Shown: positions 1 to 8,489, numbered from the stretch's first letter. The stretch: DNA of 64,000 bases from JAWLHU01 sp049324875 (GCA_049324875.1 JBMONC010000043.1:1-64000), one strand, 5' to 3'. Notes: a model not told the origin generated them from the sequence alone. Made by a program: numbers and translations.

Positions 1-47
1 CACGCCGCCAGCGTTCGTCCTGAGCCAGGATCAAACTCTCCGTAAAA
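1..47 (-). rRNA. 16S rRNA gene, 5' end only
   Basis: The reverse complement of the first ~40 bases carries the universal 16S 5' motif AGAGTTTGATCCTGGCTCAG, followed by the conserved GACGAACGCTGGCGGCGTG region. The gene runs off the left edge of the window, so only its first ~47 bases are present. The exact 5' end is set by analogy with other bacteria, about eight bases before AGAGTTTG. Confidence 0.95.
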
Positions 48-170
48 AAGTTTGAGTTGGCTCTTGCTCTTTGAGCTCGGCTCGCTTGGCTTTCTCTCTC
101 TTCTGCACTGTCTAGTTTTCAAGGTTCGAAGTCTCGCTCAGACCCGTGTTCGTTCGGAGCGAGCCTTTTT
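48..170 (-). promoter_or_regulatory. rrn leader with boxA-like element
   Basis: Transcribed leader between the proximal rrn promoter and 16S. Read on the minus strand it contains AACCTTGAAAACT (114-126), the Bacillus-type sequence found near rRNA antitermination and processing sites. It also contains the self-complementary stretch GAGCTCAAAGAGC. No tRNA or ORF is seen. Confidence 0.6.
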
Positions 171-199
171 AGCTTAGCAGTTCTACTCGCCGTCGTCAA
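171..199 (-). promoter_or_regulatory. rrn promoter P2 (proximal)
   Basis: On the minus strand, -35 TTGACG (194-199) is separated by exactly 17 bp from -10 TAAGCT (171-176). This is one of two tandem promoters sharing the same TTGACG and a similar spacer start (RCGGCGAG), typical of duplicated rrn promoters. Confidence 0.75.
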
Positions 200-273
200 C
201 CACCCACATCATGGGTTTTGCGCTTCTTGCGAGCCACGGTGCCGATCTCTCAGAGCGGCGCCGACGAAATGCA

Positions 274-302
274 AGTTTATCACCCTTGCTCGCCGCCGTC
301 AA
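274..302 (-). promoter_or_regulatory. rrn promoter P1 (distal)
   Basis: On the minus strand, -35 TTGACG (297-302), a 17-bp spacer and -10 TAAACT (274-279). It lies 103 bp upstream of P2 with the same architecture. The rest of 303-460 shows only a weak possible third promoter around 379-407 and no gene. Confidence 0.7.
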
Positions 303-460
303 CCAGCCAATCCCTGGCTAGCCGCCCATCTCGCAGCCTGCGCTGCCTCGACCTTCCCCGCATCGAACTGGTGGCTTGGGCATCTTAACATACGGTGACG
401 CACCGATGCAACCCCACTCAGCTGAACTGCAATTCGCACTTAATCCCCGGCCAGAGGCAA

Positions 461-505
461 GGCGGCGGGCGGGTCAGATCAAACCATCACAGAAGGCCCG
501 CCGCC
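461..505 (-). terminator. possible terminator of the dpp-like operon
   Basis: A perfect 10-bp inverted repeat (461-470 and 496-505, GGCGGCGGGC/GCCCGCCGCC) with a 25-base loop lies just downstream of the permease stop. There is no T-run, so it may be a 3' stabilising hairpin rather than a true intrinsic terminator. Confidence 0.4.
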
Positions 506-520
506 GTCGAGACGCAGCCC

Positions 521-1435
521 TCACTGTTTCAGCCGCGGATCCAGGGCATCTCGGAGGCCTTCCCCCACCAGGTTGATCGCCAGGATGGCGATGAAGATGA
601 TCAACCCCGGAGGAATCCACAACCACGGCTGAAGGATCAGCACCCTCAGGGAGATGGCCGATGAGAGCATATTCCCCCAGGAGGGCATGGGTTGCTGAAC
701 ACCAAACCCAAGGAAGGAGAGCCCTGCCTCGCTCAGGATCGCTCCCGCAACCCCCAGTGTGGCTGCCACCATGATCGGCGCCATGGCATTGGGCAGGATA
801 TGCCGAAAGATCACCCGCAGATCCCGCGCCCCTTCCGCCAGCGCAGCCTCCACGAAGTCCCGCTTCCGGAGGGTGAGAAACTCGCCCCGGACCAACCGGC
901 AGATGCCCGTCCAACCCAACAGACCAATGATGATCATGGTGTTGTAGACCGATGGCTTGAGGACCGCCGCCATGGTCAGGGCCAGGGGGAAGAAGGGGAT
1001 CACCATCACCACATCGGTGACCCGCATGATGAGGTTGTCAACCAGACCGCCGTAGTATCCCGCAATCGACCCCAGCAGGATGCCGATCACCATGTAGATG
1101 GAGACGGCCACCAAGCCCACGGTGAGGGAGATCCTTCCCCCGTACATCAGTCGTGTGAAGACATCCCGGCCCAACTCGTCCGTTCCCAGCCAGTGCTCCT
1201 GTGACGGTGGCCGCTCTGCCATTCGCATATCCGGTCGGTCGCGGTCGTGCGGGCTGAGCTGCGGGGCGAAGGCGGAGGCCAGCGCCAGGACGAGAAGGAC
1301 ATAGAGCCCCAACATCGCCCTCCGGTTCTTCCGCAGCCGCCTCCATGCCTGAGACCAGAGGCCCAGTCCCTCCTCCGGCTGTGGATTTCGGCGACGGGGG
1401 CGGCGGGGCGACGCCGTTTCGGGTCTTGTTGCCAT
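521..1435 (-). CDS. peptide ABC transporter permease, DppC/OppC family
   Basis: 304-residue inner-membrane permease of a di/oligopeptide (or nickel) ABC importer. An N-terminal cytoplasmic stretch rich in Arg/Pro precedes the first membrane helix. The EAA-type loop that contacts the ATPase is visible near residue 200 (EAALAEGARDLRVIFRHILP). The ATG at 1435 is chosen over one three codons upstream because GGGAGGTGAG sits four bases before it. It is the last gene of a three-gene operon (binding protein, DppB, DppC). No ATPase genes are in the window, so the complex must recruit ATPases encoded elsewhere. Substrate cannot be told from sequence. Confidence 0.92.
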   Translation of the reverse strand: MATRPETASPRRPRRRNPQPEEGLGLWSQAWRRLRKNRRAMLGLYVLLVLALASAFAPQLSPHDRDRPDMRMAERPPSQEHWLGTDELGRDVFTRLMYGGRISLTVGLVAVSIYMVIGILLGSIAGYYGGLVDNLIMRVTDVVMVIPFFPLALTMAAVLKPSVYNTMIIIGLLGWTGICRLVRGEFLTLRKRDFVEAALAEGARDLRVIFRHILPNAMAPIMVAATLGVAGAILSEAGLSFLGFGVQQPMPSWGNMLSSAISLRVLILQPWLWIPPGLIIFIAILAINLVGEGLRDALDPRLKQ

Positions 1436-1452
1436 CCGTCTCACCTCCCTCC

Positions 1453-2418
1453 CTAGTCATAGCGAATCCGGGGATCCACGATGGCATACCCGATGTCGGC
1501 AAGCAGGCTGCCCACCATCGTCAGGAAGGCGAACATCAGGTTCAGCGCCATGAGGACCGGGTAGTCCCGCTCCAAGAGAGCCGTGTAGGTGAGCCGTCCG
1601 ATCCCAGGCCACATGAAGATCGACTCGGTGATGATAGCACCGCCCACCAACACCGGCAGTTGCAGCCCGATGATGGTGACCACCGGGATCAGGGCGTTCC
1701 GCAGGGCGTGCTTGTAGATGACCACCCGCTCCGTGAGCCCCTTGGCCCGGGCCGTCCGGATATAGTCCTGTCGAAGTACCTCAAGCATGGAGGCCCGCAC
1801 ATAACTCATCAGCCCGGCGATCCCGGTAATCCCCAGGGCGAGCGCCGGCAGGACCAGATGGCTCGCCATGTCCAGGTAGAGAGCGAACCCGGTCAACTTG
1901 GCCCCCGCCGTGACAAACCCGGCCGAGGGGAAGATCTTCAGCCCTCCGAGCGCGAACCACTTCAGCAGAAGAAGGCCAAAGAAGAACGATGGGATGGAGA
2001 TGCCCGCGAAGGCGACGATGCTGACCAGGGTATCGATCCATGTGTTCTGCCGTGTCGCCGCCAGTATGCCGACCGGGATCCCGACGAGAAAGACGATGAA
2101 CTCCGACGCGATTCCCAGGGCGAGCGTGGGCCCCAACCGAGCACGGATCATCTCAGAGACCGCCGTCTTAAAGCGAATCGACTCCCCAAGATCGCCCTGC
2201 AGGGTGCGGGTCACCCACTTCCAATACTGCTCCGGCAGGGGGCAGTTCAGGCAGTAGCGCTGCCGCAGCTCTTCGATCTTACGGGGGTCCATCCGCGGGT
2301 CGATCAGGCCGCTGAACGGGTCGCCCGGTGCGAGCTTGATCACCAGAAAGATCAGCATCGTGGCCCCCAGCAGAATCGGAATCATCTGCAGAAAGCGCCG
2401 CACAACGTAGGTAGTCAA
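1453..2418 (-). CDS. peptide ABC transporter permease, DppB/OppB family
   Basis: 321-residue permease partner of the downstream DppC. It begins TTYVVRRFLQMIPILLGATM, the typical DppB start with a first membrane helix. The EAA loop is near the middle (RQDYIRTARAKGLTERVVIYKH). A TTG start at 2418 is chosen because GAGGTGAG lies five bases upstream and the family normally begins here. The open frame extends upstream, but that part is not conserved-looking. It ends 17 bp before the DppC start. Confidence 0.92.
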   Translation of the reverse strand: MTTYVVRRFLQMIPILLGATMLIFLVIKLAPGDPFSGLIDPRMDPRKIEELRQRYCLNCPLPEQYWKWVTRTLQGDLGESIRFKTAVSEMIRARLGPTLALGIASEFIVFLVGIPVGILAATRQNTWIDTLVSIVAFAGISIPSFFFGLLLLKWFALGGLKIFPSAGFVTAGAKLTGFALYLDMASHLVLPALALGITGIAGLMSYVRASMLEVLRQDYIRTARAKGLTERVVIYKHALRNALIPVVTIIGLQLPVLVGGAIITESIFMWPGIGRLTYTALLERDYPVLMALNLMFAFLTMVGSLLADIGYAIVDPRIRYD

Positions 2419-2492
2419 CGCCTCACCTCTTCTTTGGGCTGCCGGTTGAAGCCAGGTGGGGGCAGCAGTGGCTGCCGCCCCCACCCGCGACC

Positions 2493-4253
2493 TTACTGCT
2501 TCTCCTTCGGAATCCACAGCTCCCAGATGTTCCAGAGCGTGCCCCGTGCGTCGGGCTTCAGCCCCTGGATCCTGTCGATCCGAACGGCGTCAATGACGTT
2601 CTGGCTGTACAGGAAGATGTACGGCAGCTCGGTGTTCAGGATCTTGGCCCACTCCACGTAGATGGGCTTCCGCTCGGACACCTTGAGAACTCGGGTCCCC
2701 TGCCGGATCAGCTCCTCGTTCCGGGCGCTGGTCCAGCCGGTGACACGGCCCCACTTGTTGTTCGGCAGGAAGATGGCCCCGGGGTCGGGATCCATGGTGA
2801 GCCCCCAGCCCATCAGCCAGGCATCCATGTTCCGCTCGTCAAAGACGGTGGTGGTCAGGGTGGAAAACTCCAGCATCTGAAGCTCCACCTTGATGCCCAC
2901 GGCCTTCAGGTCGGCCTGAATCAGGGGGGCTGACTGCTCCCGCACCTTATTCCCGGATGGGTACTTGAGGACGAACTCGAGGAGCTTGCCGTCCTTCACC
3001 AGGTACCCCTCGGCGTTCTTCTCGGTCCATCCGGCCTCGGCCAGCAGTGCCGCCGCCTTCTCCGGATTGTACGGATACGGGTTGAGCGACTGCTCGTCAT
3101 AGGCCCAGAGGGCGGGCGGCATGTGGCTGTTCATCACCGTGCCATGCCCCTTCAGGAGCTGATCCACCATCGCCTGCCGGTCGAGGGCGTACATGATCGC
3201 CTGCCGGACCTTCTGATCCCGCAAGACCGGGTGATCAAAGTTGATGCCCATGTACTGGTATCCGAAGTCAGGGCGAGTGAAGATCTTGATGGTGGGGTCG
3301 CCCTGGACCAGTTCCACGTCGGAGGGGTTGATTGGAATGAAATCAAGCTCCCCGGCCTTCAACTGACCGATGGCCACATCCTGGTTGGCGATCTTGTAGA
3401 TGATCGTCTGAATGTAGGGCTTGCCGAGATGGAACTCCTCGTACCGGCTGAGCTCCACGTACTGATCGGTCACGTAGGAGACGAACTTGTAGGGACCGGT
3501 GCCGACCGGCTGCCTGTTCGCAGGATGATCGGACATCTTCCCCATGGGCGAGCCCTCATAGATGTGGGCCGGAATGATCGGGAAGGCGAGATTCTCCAGG
3601 AAGGGCGCATACGGTTCGGTGGTGGAGAAGGAGATGGTCTGGTCGTCGACGACGTTGATCGCCTTCTTCCCATCGCTGTTGAGCCAGGCCTCCCAACCCT
3701 CCAGCTTCTTCTTGGCCGCCTCTTCGGCGCTCAGCTTCTTCGCCTCGACCTGCTGGGTCAGCTGGTCGCGGGCGTCGAGCATCTGCTCCACACCCACCAG
3801 GGCGGCGTAGTCGCCCGTGCGGACACCAGTGTAATCCGGGTGGAGCATCGCCCGGAAGGTGAAGGCCACATCCTTTGTGGTGAGCGGACGGCCATCATGC
3901 CACTTCACGTTCCGGCGGAGTTTGAAGGTGACCGTCTTGTTGTCGCCGGAGATCTCGTAGCTCTCGCACAGGTCACAGACAAACTCGAGCTTCTCGTTGC
4001 GCATCAGCAGGCCGTTGAAGACCAGACCAATGACATTGGCGTCGTACTGGTCCTCGTAAAGAATCGGGTTGAAGACCCCCTTCGGGGCAGAGAACATGGA
4101 CAGGTTTAACTGGCCGCCCTCCACGGGCCCCTTGGACCCCTTCTCCTCAGGCGCATCTGTCGTGGGGTTCTTCTCGCTCGCCTTGGGCTTGGAGCACCCT
4201 GCGGCGATGAAAAGCGCCAGCACCAGCGCCAACGCCAGGAACCGCTTCGTCAC
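2493..4253 (-). CDS. peptide ABC transporter substrate-binding lipoprotein (SBP family 5)
   Basis: 586-residue extracytoplasmic binding protein of the DppA/OppA type. It has a lipoprotein signal with lipobox FIAAGC near residues 13-18, followed by a low-complexity linker. Family-5 landmarks include DVAFTFRAMLHPDY, the VGTGPYKFVSY segment and the long C-terminal lobe. The GTG at 4253 is chosen because GGAGGGGGAGC precedes it and the lipoprotein signal starts directly after. A longer frame to 4520 covers the promoter and is not coding. It is the first gene of the operon. An insertion of charged residues (DQLTQQVEAKKLSAEEAAKK) lies within domain I. Confidence 0.92.
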   Translation of the reverse strand: MTKRFLALALVLALFIAAGCSKPKASEKNPTTDAPEEKGSKGPVEGGQLNLSMFSAPKGVFNPILYEDQYDANVIGLVFNGLLMRNEKLEFVCDLCESYEISGDNKTVTFKLRRNVKWHDGRPLTTKDVAFTFRAMLHPDYTGVRTGDYAALVGVEQMLDARDQLTQQVEAKKLSAEEAAKKKLEGWEAWLNSDGKKAINVVDDQTISFSTTEPYAPFLENLAFPIIPAHIYEGSPMGKMSDHPANRQPVGTGPYKFVSYVTDQYVELSRYEEFHLGKPYIQTIIYKIANQDVAIGQLKAGELDFIPINPSDVELVQGDPTIKIFTRPDFGYQYMGINFDHPVLRDQKVRQAIMYALDRQAMVDQLLKGHGTVMNSHMPPALWAYDEQSLNPYPYNPEKAAALLAEAGWTEKNAEGYLVKDGKLLEFVLKYPSGNKVREQSAPLIQADLKAVGIKVELQMLEFSTLTTTVFDERNMDAWLMGWGLTMDPDPGAIFLPNNKWGRVTGWTSARNEELIRQGTRVLKVSERKPIYVEWAKILNTELPYIFLYSQNVIDAVRIDRIQGLKPDARGTLWNIWELWIPKEKQ

Positions 4254-4425
4254 CTTTTCGCTCCCCCTCCAATGTTGTTCCGGCACCCTGGGGCCACCGC
4301 CCATGCTAGTGGATGCGTCCAGGCCAGGACCTATGCTTACCTTCCCCCAGCACCCGGACAGCCAGCCCTGCTCGTTCACTGCCAGCGAAACCGTCTTTTT
4401 CTGGATGATATTGGATGCCCACCCT

Positions 4426-4455
4426 ATTATACAACTCACTGGGCTGGTCTGCCAA
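4426..4455 (-). promoter_or_regulatory. promoter of the dpp-like operon
   Basis: Minus-strand -35 TTGGCA (4450-4455), 18-bp spacer, perfect -10 TATAAT (4426-4431). Predicted start of transcription near 4419 gives a ~165-base leader before the GTG at 4253. I see no riboswitch consensus in that leader. Confidence 0.75.
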
Positions 4456-4509
4456 CCACAATTTTGTGCTTCCTCACCCCTCCGATTTCGGTTCTTCCTG
4501 AAGCCGAAG

Positions 4510-4540
4510 CAAAAAATCAAAAGAGCGACGAGGATCGCTC
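4510..4540 (-). terminator. terminator after the lamin-tail gene
   Basis: Minus strand: GAGCGA stem (4535-4540 with 4523-4528), 6-base loop, followed by TTTTGATTTTTT. A typical intrinsic terminator 18 bp past the stop codon. Confidence 0.7.
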
Positions 4541-4557
4541 CTCATCGCCCTTACCGC

Positions 4558-4980
4558 TTAGTTCGCTCTCCGGGGTGCCACCGGGAGATCCAATGTGGCC
4601 ATAACCCTGCCGGTCCGGTCCTGCAGGCAGACCCGGTCTCCGGGGTCCACCCAGATCGGCGCTGACCGATGCTGGTACAGGTGGTATTGATGCGCCTCCC
4701 CCTCGGTAGCGGTCGCACCGTTCGTCCCCCGGCCGGTATAGAGAATCACCATGCCACCGGGCTCCAGGACCCACGATTCCCCGTTCGACATGAACCGGGG
4801 AAAGATGTAGCGAAAGTGGTGCCGCTGATCGGTCTTCAGCTTGGAGAGCGACCAGCCCGCCAGTTGGGCCGGCTCAGCCCCCGTGTTTACCAGAACTACG
4901 AACTCGTCCACGCTCAGTGACCGTGGATCGCTCTCATCGACGCCACTGAAGACCCCTGCAATCTCCACCCTGGGCGACAT
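4558..4980 (-). CDS. stand-alone lamin-tail (LTD) domain protein
   Basis: 140-residue protein that appears to be a single lamin-tail/LTD immunoglobulin-like domain. Family hallmarks are EFVVLVNTGAEPAQLAGWSL near the start, an LEPGGMVILYTGRG segment in the middle and DRVCLQDRTGRVMATLDL at the end. It has no signal peptide and no attached nuclease or other domain, although bacterial LTDs are usually parts of secreted multidomain proteins. The gene begins 31 bp after the MocR stop on the same strand, so the two are probably co-transcribed. Function unknown. Confidence 0.75.
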   Translation of the reverse strand: MSPRVEIAGVFSGVDESDPRSLSVDEFVVLVNTGAEPAQLAGWSLSKLKTDQRHHFRYIFPRFMSNGESWVLEPGGMVILYTGRGTNGATATEGEAHQYHLYQHRSAPIWVDPGDRVCLQDRTGRVMATLDLPVAPRRAN

Positions 4981-5011
4981 CCGGCGGGTCTCCTCCCTCT
5001 GTGGAATCGGA

Positions 5012-6484
5012 TCAAACCACGGGACCGCTCAACTCCGCCCGCTGGTCCTCGGCGGAGGCCTCCTCCCGGAGCAGCCGCTTGACCGCATGGGCCAGGCGCT
5101 TGACGCCTTCGGCAATCTCCACTTCCCGCGGATAGGTGAAGTTGAGCCGGAGGCCACGGCGGGCCTCATCGCCGGGGCCGTAGTAGTCCCCGGGGATGAA
5201 GGCGACGCCATCCCGAGCGGCTTCGGAGAGCAGTCGTCGGGCCCGCAGAGGACGTGGCAACGTGCACCAGAGGTGGTAACCGCCCTCCGGAACGTGCCAG
5301 GTCACCCCGCTGGGCATGTGCTGGTGCAGGGCGTGGACGAGGGCGTCCCGCCGCCGCTTCAGGACCGGCCGCAGGGCGGTCAGGTGCGCCTCCATCAAAC
5401 CCTCCCGCAGGAAGGAATCCATCACCCACTGGTTGAGGAGAGCGGCCCGGAAGTCCAGGGAACCCCTGGCCCGGGCAATGCGCTCCACCACCGCCGGGGG
5501 AGCCGCCAGCCAGGCAAGCCGGAGACCCGGCGTAACCGATTTGCTGAACCCGCTGATGTAGATCACGTATCCGCCCGGATCCAGTGACTTCAGCGAGGGG
5601 AGGGGCCGCTCCGTGAAGTAGAGGTCGCCGTAAGGATCATCCTCCACAATGCCCACCTGGTGCCGGGCCGCCAGCTGGATCAGCTGCTTCCGGCGCTCCA
5701 GACTCATGGTCACCCCCAGCGGGTTCTGGAAGGTGGGGAGGGTGAAGATCAGCTTGGGGCGATACCGGAGGAAGATCTCGCTGAGCCCTTCCACCACCAG
5801 ACCGTCCCGGTCCACCCGCACCGGTACGACCCGGACCCCGGCGGCGTGGAAGATCCCCAGGGTATTGATATAGGAGGGGACCTCCACCAGGACGGTGTCA
5901 CCCGGCTGGAGAAGGGCCCGCGCAATCAGGTACAGACCGAGTTGCGAGCCGCCGAGAACCAGCACCTCGCCCACCGAGAGCCCCATCCGGGCCGCGATGG
6001 CCTCCCGCAGCGGGAGGTATCCGGTCACTGGACCGTAACCGAGAGGCGCCGCCCCCCGGGTGAGCGCCCGCCCGAACAGCTCCCCCAGCACCTCGGCCGG
6101 ATAGAGGTCGGGCGACATCTCCCCGTGGGCGAAGGAGACGGAGCCGTGCCGCCGCACGATGGCGTTGATATCCGCCACCACCGGGTCCTCCGCATCGGCG
6201 ACGCTGGCCCAGTGCATGGGCCGCACCGGCCCGTCGGGCGGGGGCGTCGGGGGCGGCATCACCACGGTGCCATGGCCCACCCGCCCCTCCACCAGCCCCT
6301 CGGCGGCCAGTTCCTTATAGGCGTTGACCACGGTGGTCCGGTTGACCCCCAACGTGTTGGCCAGGGTCCGTTCCGGCGGAAGCCGGGTGCCAGCCGGCAG
6401 GCTGCCTGAGAAGATCCGCTGCCGAATCTGGTCCCGCAGTTGCTGGTAAAGCGGGGTCGAACTGGAACGATCCAATTCGAACAC
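5012..6484 (-). CDS. MocR-family (GntR HTH + aminotransferase) regulator
   Basis: 490-residue transcription factor. Residues 5-75 form a GntR winged helix-turn-helix (STPLYQQLRDQIRQ, LPPERTLANTLGVNRTTVVN). Residues ~105-475 are a fold-type I aminotransferase domain, with TFQNPLG near 251, the EDDPYGDLYF motif near 281 and the PLP-lysine motif SGFSK (Lys315). MocR proteins such as PdxR and GabR sense PLP or PLP-amino acid adducts; the target here is unknown. It starts at GTG 6484. The lamin-tail gene follows and may be its operon partner. A -10-like TACAAT lies at about 6523-6528. Confidence 0.92.
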   Translation of the reverse strand: MFELDRSSSTPLYQQLRDQIRQRIFSGSLPAGTRLPPERTLANTLGVNRTTVVNAYKELAAEGLVEGRVGHGTVVMPPPTPPPDGPVRPMHWASVADAEDPVVADINAIVRRHGSVSFAHGEMSPDLYPAEVLGELFGRALTRGAAPLGYGPVTGYLPLREAIAARMGLSVGEVLVLGGSQLGLYLIARALLQPGDTVLVEVPSYINTLGIFHAAGVRVVPVRVDRDGLVVEGLSEIFLRYRPKLIFTLPTFQNPLGVTMSLERRKQLIQLAARHQVGIVEDDPYGDLYFTERPLPSLKSLDPGGYVIYISGFSKSVTPGLRLAWLAAPPAVVERIARARGSLDFRAALLNQWVMDSFLREGLMEAHLTALRPVLKRRRDALVHALHQHMPSGVTWHVPEGGYHLWCTLPRPLRARRLLSEAARDGVAFIPGDYYGPGDEARRGLRLNFTYPREVEIAEGVKRLAHAVKRLLREEASAEDQRAELSGPVV

Positions 6485-6544
6485 AGTCGAACACCTCGTC
6501 CTCTCTGACCCTTTCCAAATCGTTCTTTATTGTAGCATATGGAC

Positions 6545-6573
6545 GTAAAAGAGGCGACCCTAGAAAGGTCGCC
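6545..6573 (-). terminator. terminator after the ferredoxin-fusion gene
   Basis: Stem GGCGACC (6553-6559) / GGTCGCC (6567-6573) with a 7-base loop. On the minus strand it is followed by TCTTTTAC. Confidence 0.6.
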
Positions 6574-6630
6574 CCTGGTGGGACAGACTGCCCATGCTCT
6601 TTTGAGGATGCCCCGTAGGTACGGAACTTC

Positions 6631-7332
6631 CTACTGCTGAATCTCGCAAGGCCCGTGGGCGGTCACCTGGCAAGAGAGCCGGTAGCCCTGGTTGACCTTC
6701 TCCCCCAGCATGTTCCGCTCGTTGTCGTTCACCGGGCTCAGGTTCTCCATGCCGGAGAGGACCCGGATCTGACAGGTGTCGCAGACCCCGCTCTTGCAGT
6801 CCCACTTGACATCGACGCCCTTGTCGTTGACGCCGTCCAGCAGGTTCTCGTCCTTGGGGATCTCGACGTTGAACTCCTTCCCGCCGAGCAGGACCTTGAC
6901 CTTGATCATCTCCTTGGGCTTCTGCTCGACCGGCGCCTTTTCCTCCTGCGGCACCTCCTCGTGCGGCAGGACCTCCCGGGTCACCTCCACCCGGCTGGAG
7001 GTGTGATGGACCAGCTCGTGGTTGTGGTGGCAGGAGGCATTGAATACACCCTTGAGGATGTTCCGCCAGGCGTCGCGGTGGTTGGTGGCGGCGGGGTGGG
7101 TCAGGTCGTGGGGTACAATCGCCTTCAAGGTCGCCCAGCACTCAAATACGCCCTCATCGCCCTTGCGGGGTGCCGGCTGCTCGACCTCCAGGCGGAGTTG
7201 CTGCACGCTGGGGGCGGTCCGGCGCAGGCGGCCGAGGAAATCCTGGTAGACCCGGGCGGCGGTGCGGCCAGCGGTGTCGGCGTCCGCCTTGACGCCCAGA
7301 TAGATCCGCGTCGCGTACTTGGTCTCTGGCAC
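6631..7332 (-). CDS. 2Fe-2S ferredoxin with unrecognised N-terminal domain
   Basis: 233 residues. The C-terminal ~95 residues are a plant-type [2Fe-2S] ferredoxin with ligands in CKSGVCDTC and a fourth Cys in RLSCQ near the end. The N-terminal ~110 residues match nothing I recognise. They contain Cys and His clusters (GVFECWATLK; NASCHHNHELVHH), which could bind metal or form a redox site. An acidic/Pro linker (LPHEEVPQEEKAPVEQKPKE) joins the halves. The GTG start at 7332 has AAGGAG nine bases upstream. Monocistronic, with its own strong promoter and a terminator. Probably an electron carrier for an unknown oxidoreductase. Confidence 0.8.
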   Translation of the reverse strand: MPETKYATRIYLGVKADADTAGRTAARVYQDFLGRLRRTAPSVQQLRLEVEQPAPRKGDEGVFECWATLKAIVPHDLTHPAATNHRDAWRNILKGVFNASCHHNHELVHHTSSRVEVTREVLPHEEVPQEEKAPVEQKPKEMIKVKVLLGGKEFNVEIPKDENLLDGVNDKGVDVKWDCKSGVCDTCQIRVLSGMENLSPVNDNERNMLGEKVNQGYRLSCQVTAHGPCEIQQ

Positions 7333-7363
7333 TACCGGTCACTCCTTTTTGATCATCATGCCT

Positions 7364-7392
7364 ATTATACGGAAGTTCACCCCGGTCCTCAA
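7364..7392 (-). promoter_or_regulatory. promoter of the ferredoxin-fusion gene
   Basis: Minus strand: -35 TTGAGG (7387-7392), 17-bp spacer, perfect -10 TATAAT (7364-7369). Predicted transcription start near 7357, 25 bases before the GTG. Confidence 0.75.
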
Positions 7393-7420
7393 TTGCGTTT
7401 TTGGGAACACCGCCGTTTCG

Positions 7421-7454
7421 AAAAGAAAAAAAGGTGGCGGCCCAACGGCCGCCA
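7421..7454 (-). terminator. orphan minus-strand intrinsic terminator
   Basis: Stem TGGCGGCC (7435-7442) / GGCCGCCA (7447-7454) with a 4-base loop, followed on the minus strand by CCTTTTTTTTCTTTTC. It sits between the divergent ferredoxin promoter and the acetamidase gene, with no minus-strand gene ending there. It may block antisense read-through. Confidence 0.6.
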
Positions 7455-7565
7455 AAGAAAGTATACACACAGAGGGGGTCAACACAGTTACATCTTAAAC
7501 CCTTTGCGTTACAAATTGATGACACCCCGATGACGTTTCCGACACAAAACAGGAGGATTACCGCC

Positions 7566-8489
7566 ATGGGCCACCATTATCTGGACGATTCCATGGTCCA
7601 TTACCAGTGGGACCGCTCCATCCCGCCCCGGCTGAGCATCGCCTCCGGAGAGACCGTCACCTTCAGCTGCCGGGAGGCCTCCGACGGCCACTACCATCCC
7701 AGCCGCACCCTGGAGGAGATGACCCAACCCCGACAGTTCAAGGGACACCCCCTGACCGGCCCGGTCTACATCGAGGGCGCCGAGCCGGGCGACAGCCTGG
7801 CCGTGGAGATCCTCGACCTTCGGCACAAGGGATGGGGCTGGACCGTCAGTGCGACCCATGGCGGCCTTCTGCAGGGCGAGTTTGACTTCATGCTGAAGCT
7901 CTGGGAGTTGGGGGCGGACGGCTTCACGGAACTCAGGCCGGGCATCCGGATCCCGATCGAGCCCTTCCCGGGGATCGTCGGCGTCGCCCCGGCGGAGCCG
8001 GGCCCCCACCCCACGGGGCCCCCGGGCAGGCACGGCGGCAACTTGGATATCCGCCACCTGGTGGCCGGCTCCACCCTCTACCTCCCCGTCCTCGTGCCGG
8101 GGGCCCTGCTCTCGGCCGGCGACTGCCACGCCGCCCAGGGGGATGGCGAGGTGAGCCTGACCGCCATCGAGGCGCCGATGGACCTCACCCTGCGAATCCA
8201 CCTGCGCAAGGGGGTCGCCATTCCGGGCCCCCGGTTCAAGACCCCCAGCCCCCTCACCCGGGCGGATACCCGGGGGTATTTCGCCACCGCCGGCATCCAA
8301 CCCGACCTGATGGAGGCCACCAAGGAGGCGATCCGGCAGATGGTCGGCCACCTGGTTCAGGAGTACGGGCTGAGCCGGGAGGAGGCCTATATCCTCTGCT
8401 CGGTCGCCGTCGACCTGAAGATCAGCGAGGTGGTGGATGCCCCCAACTGGACCGTATCTGCCTACCTCCCGCTCTCCATCTTCGCATAG
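7566..8489 (+). CDS. acetamidase/formamidase family protein
   Basis: 307-residue FmdA/AmdA-family amidase, hydrolysing small amides to ammonia and the acid; the true substrate is not evident. Family features are the opening HYQWDRSIPPRLSIASGETV, the RQFKGHPLTGPVYIEGAEPG segment, GNLDIRHLVAGSTLYLPV, and GDCHAAQGDGEV near residue 185. The ATG at 7566 has AGGAGG nine bases upstream. An upstream open extension lies in noncoding sequence. No transporter or regulator is adjacent. Confidence 0.9.
   Translation: MGHHYLDDSMVHYQWDRSIPPRLSIASGETVTFSCREASDGHYHPSRTLEEMTQPRQFKGHPLTGPVYIEGAEPGDSLAVEILDLRHKGWGWTVSATHGGLLQGEFDFMLKLWELGADGFTELRPGIRIPIEPFPGIVGVAPAEPGPHPTGPPGRHGGNLDIRHLVAGSTLYLPVLVPGALLSAGDCHAAQGDGEVSLTAIEAPMDLTLRIHLRKGVAIPGPRFKTPSPLTRADTRGYFATAGIQPDLMEATKEAIRQMVGHLVQEYGLSREEAYILCSVAVDLKISEVVDAPNWTVSAYLPLSIFA

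Noticed and set aside
4254..4419. Riboswitch in the leader of the peptide transporter operon
   Set aside because: The leader is ~165 bases and GC-rich, but I find no conserved core of the T-box, cobalamin, SAM or other common classes.
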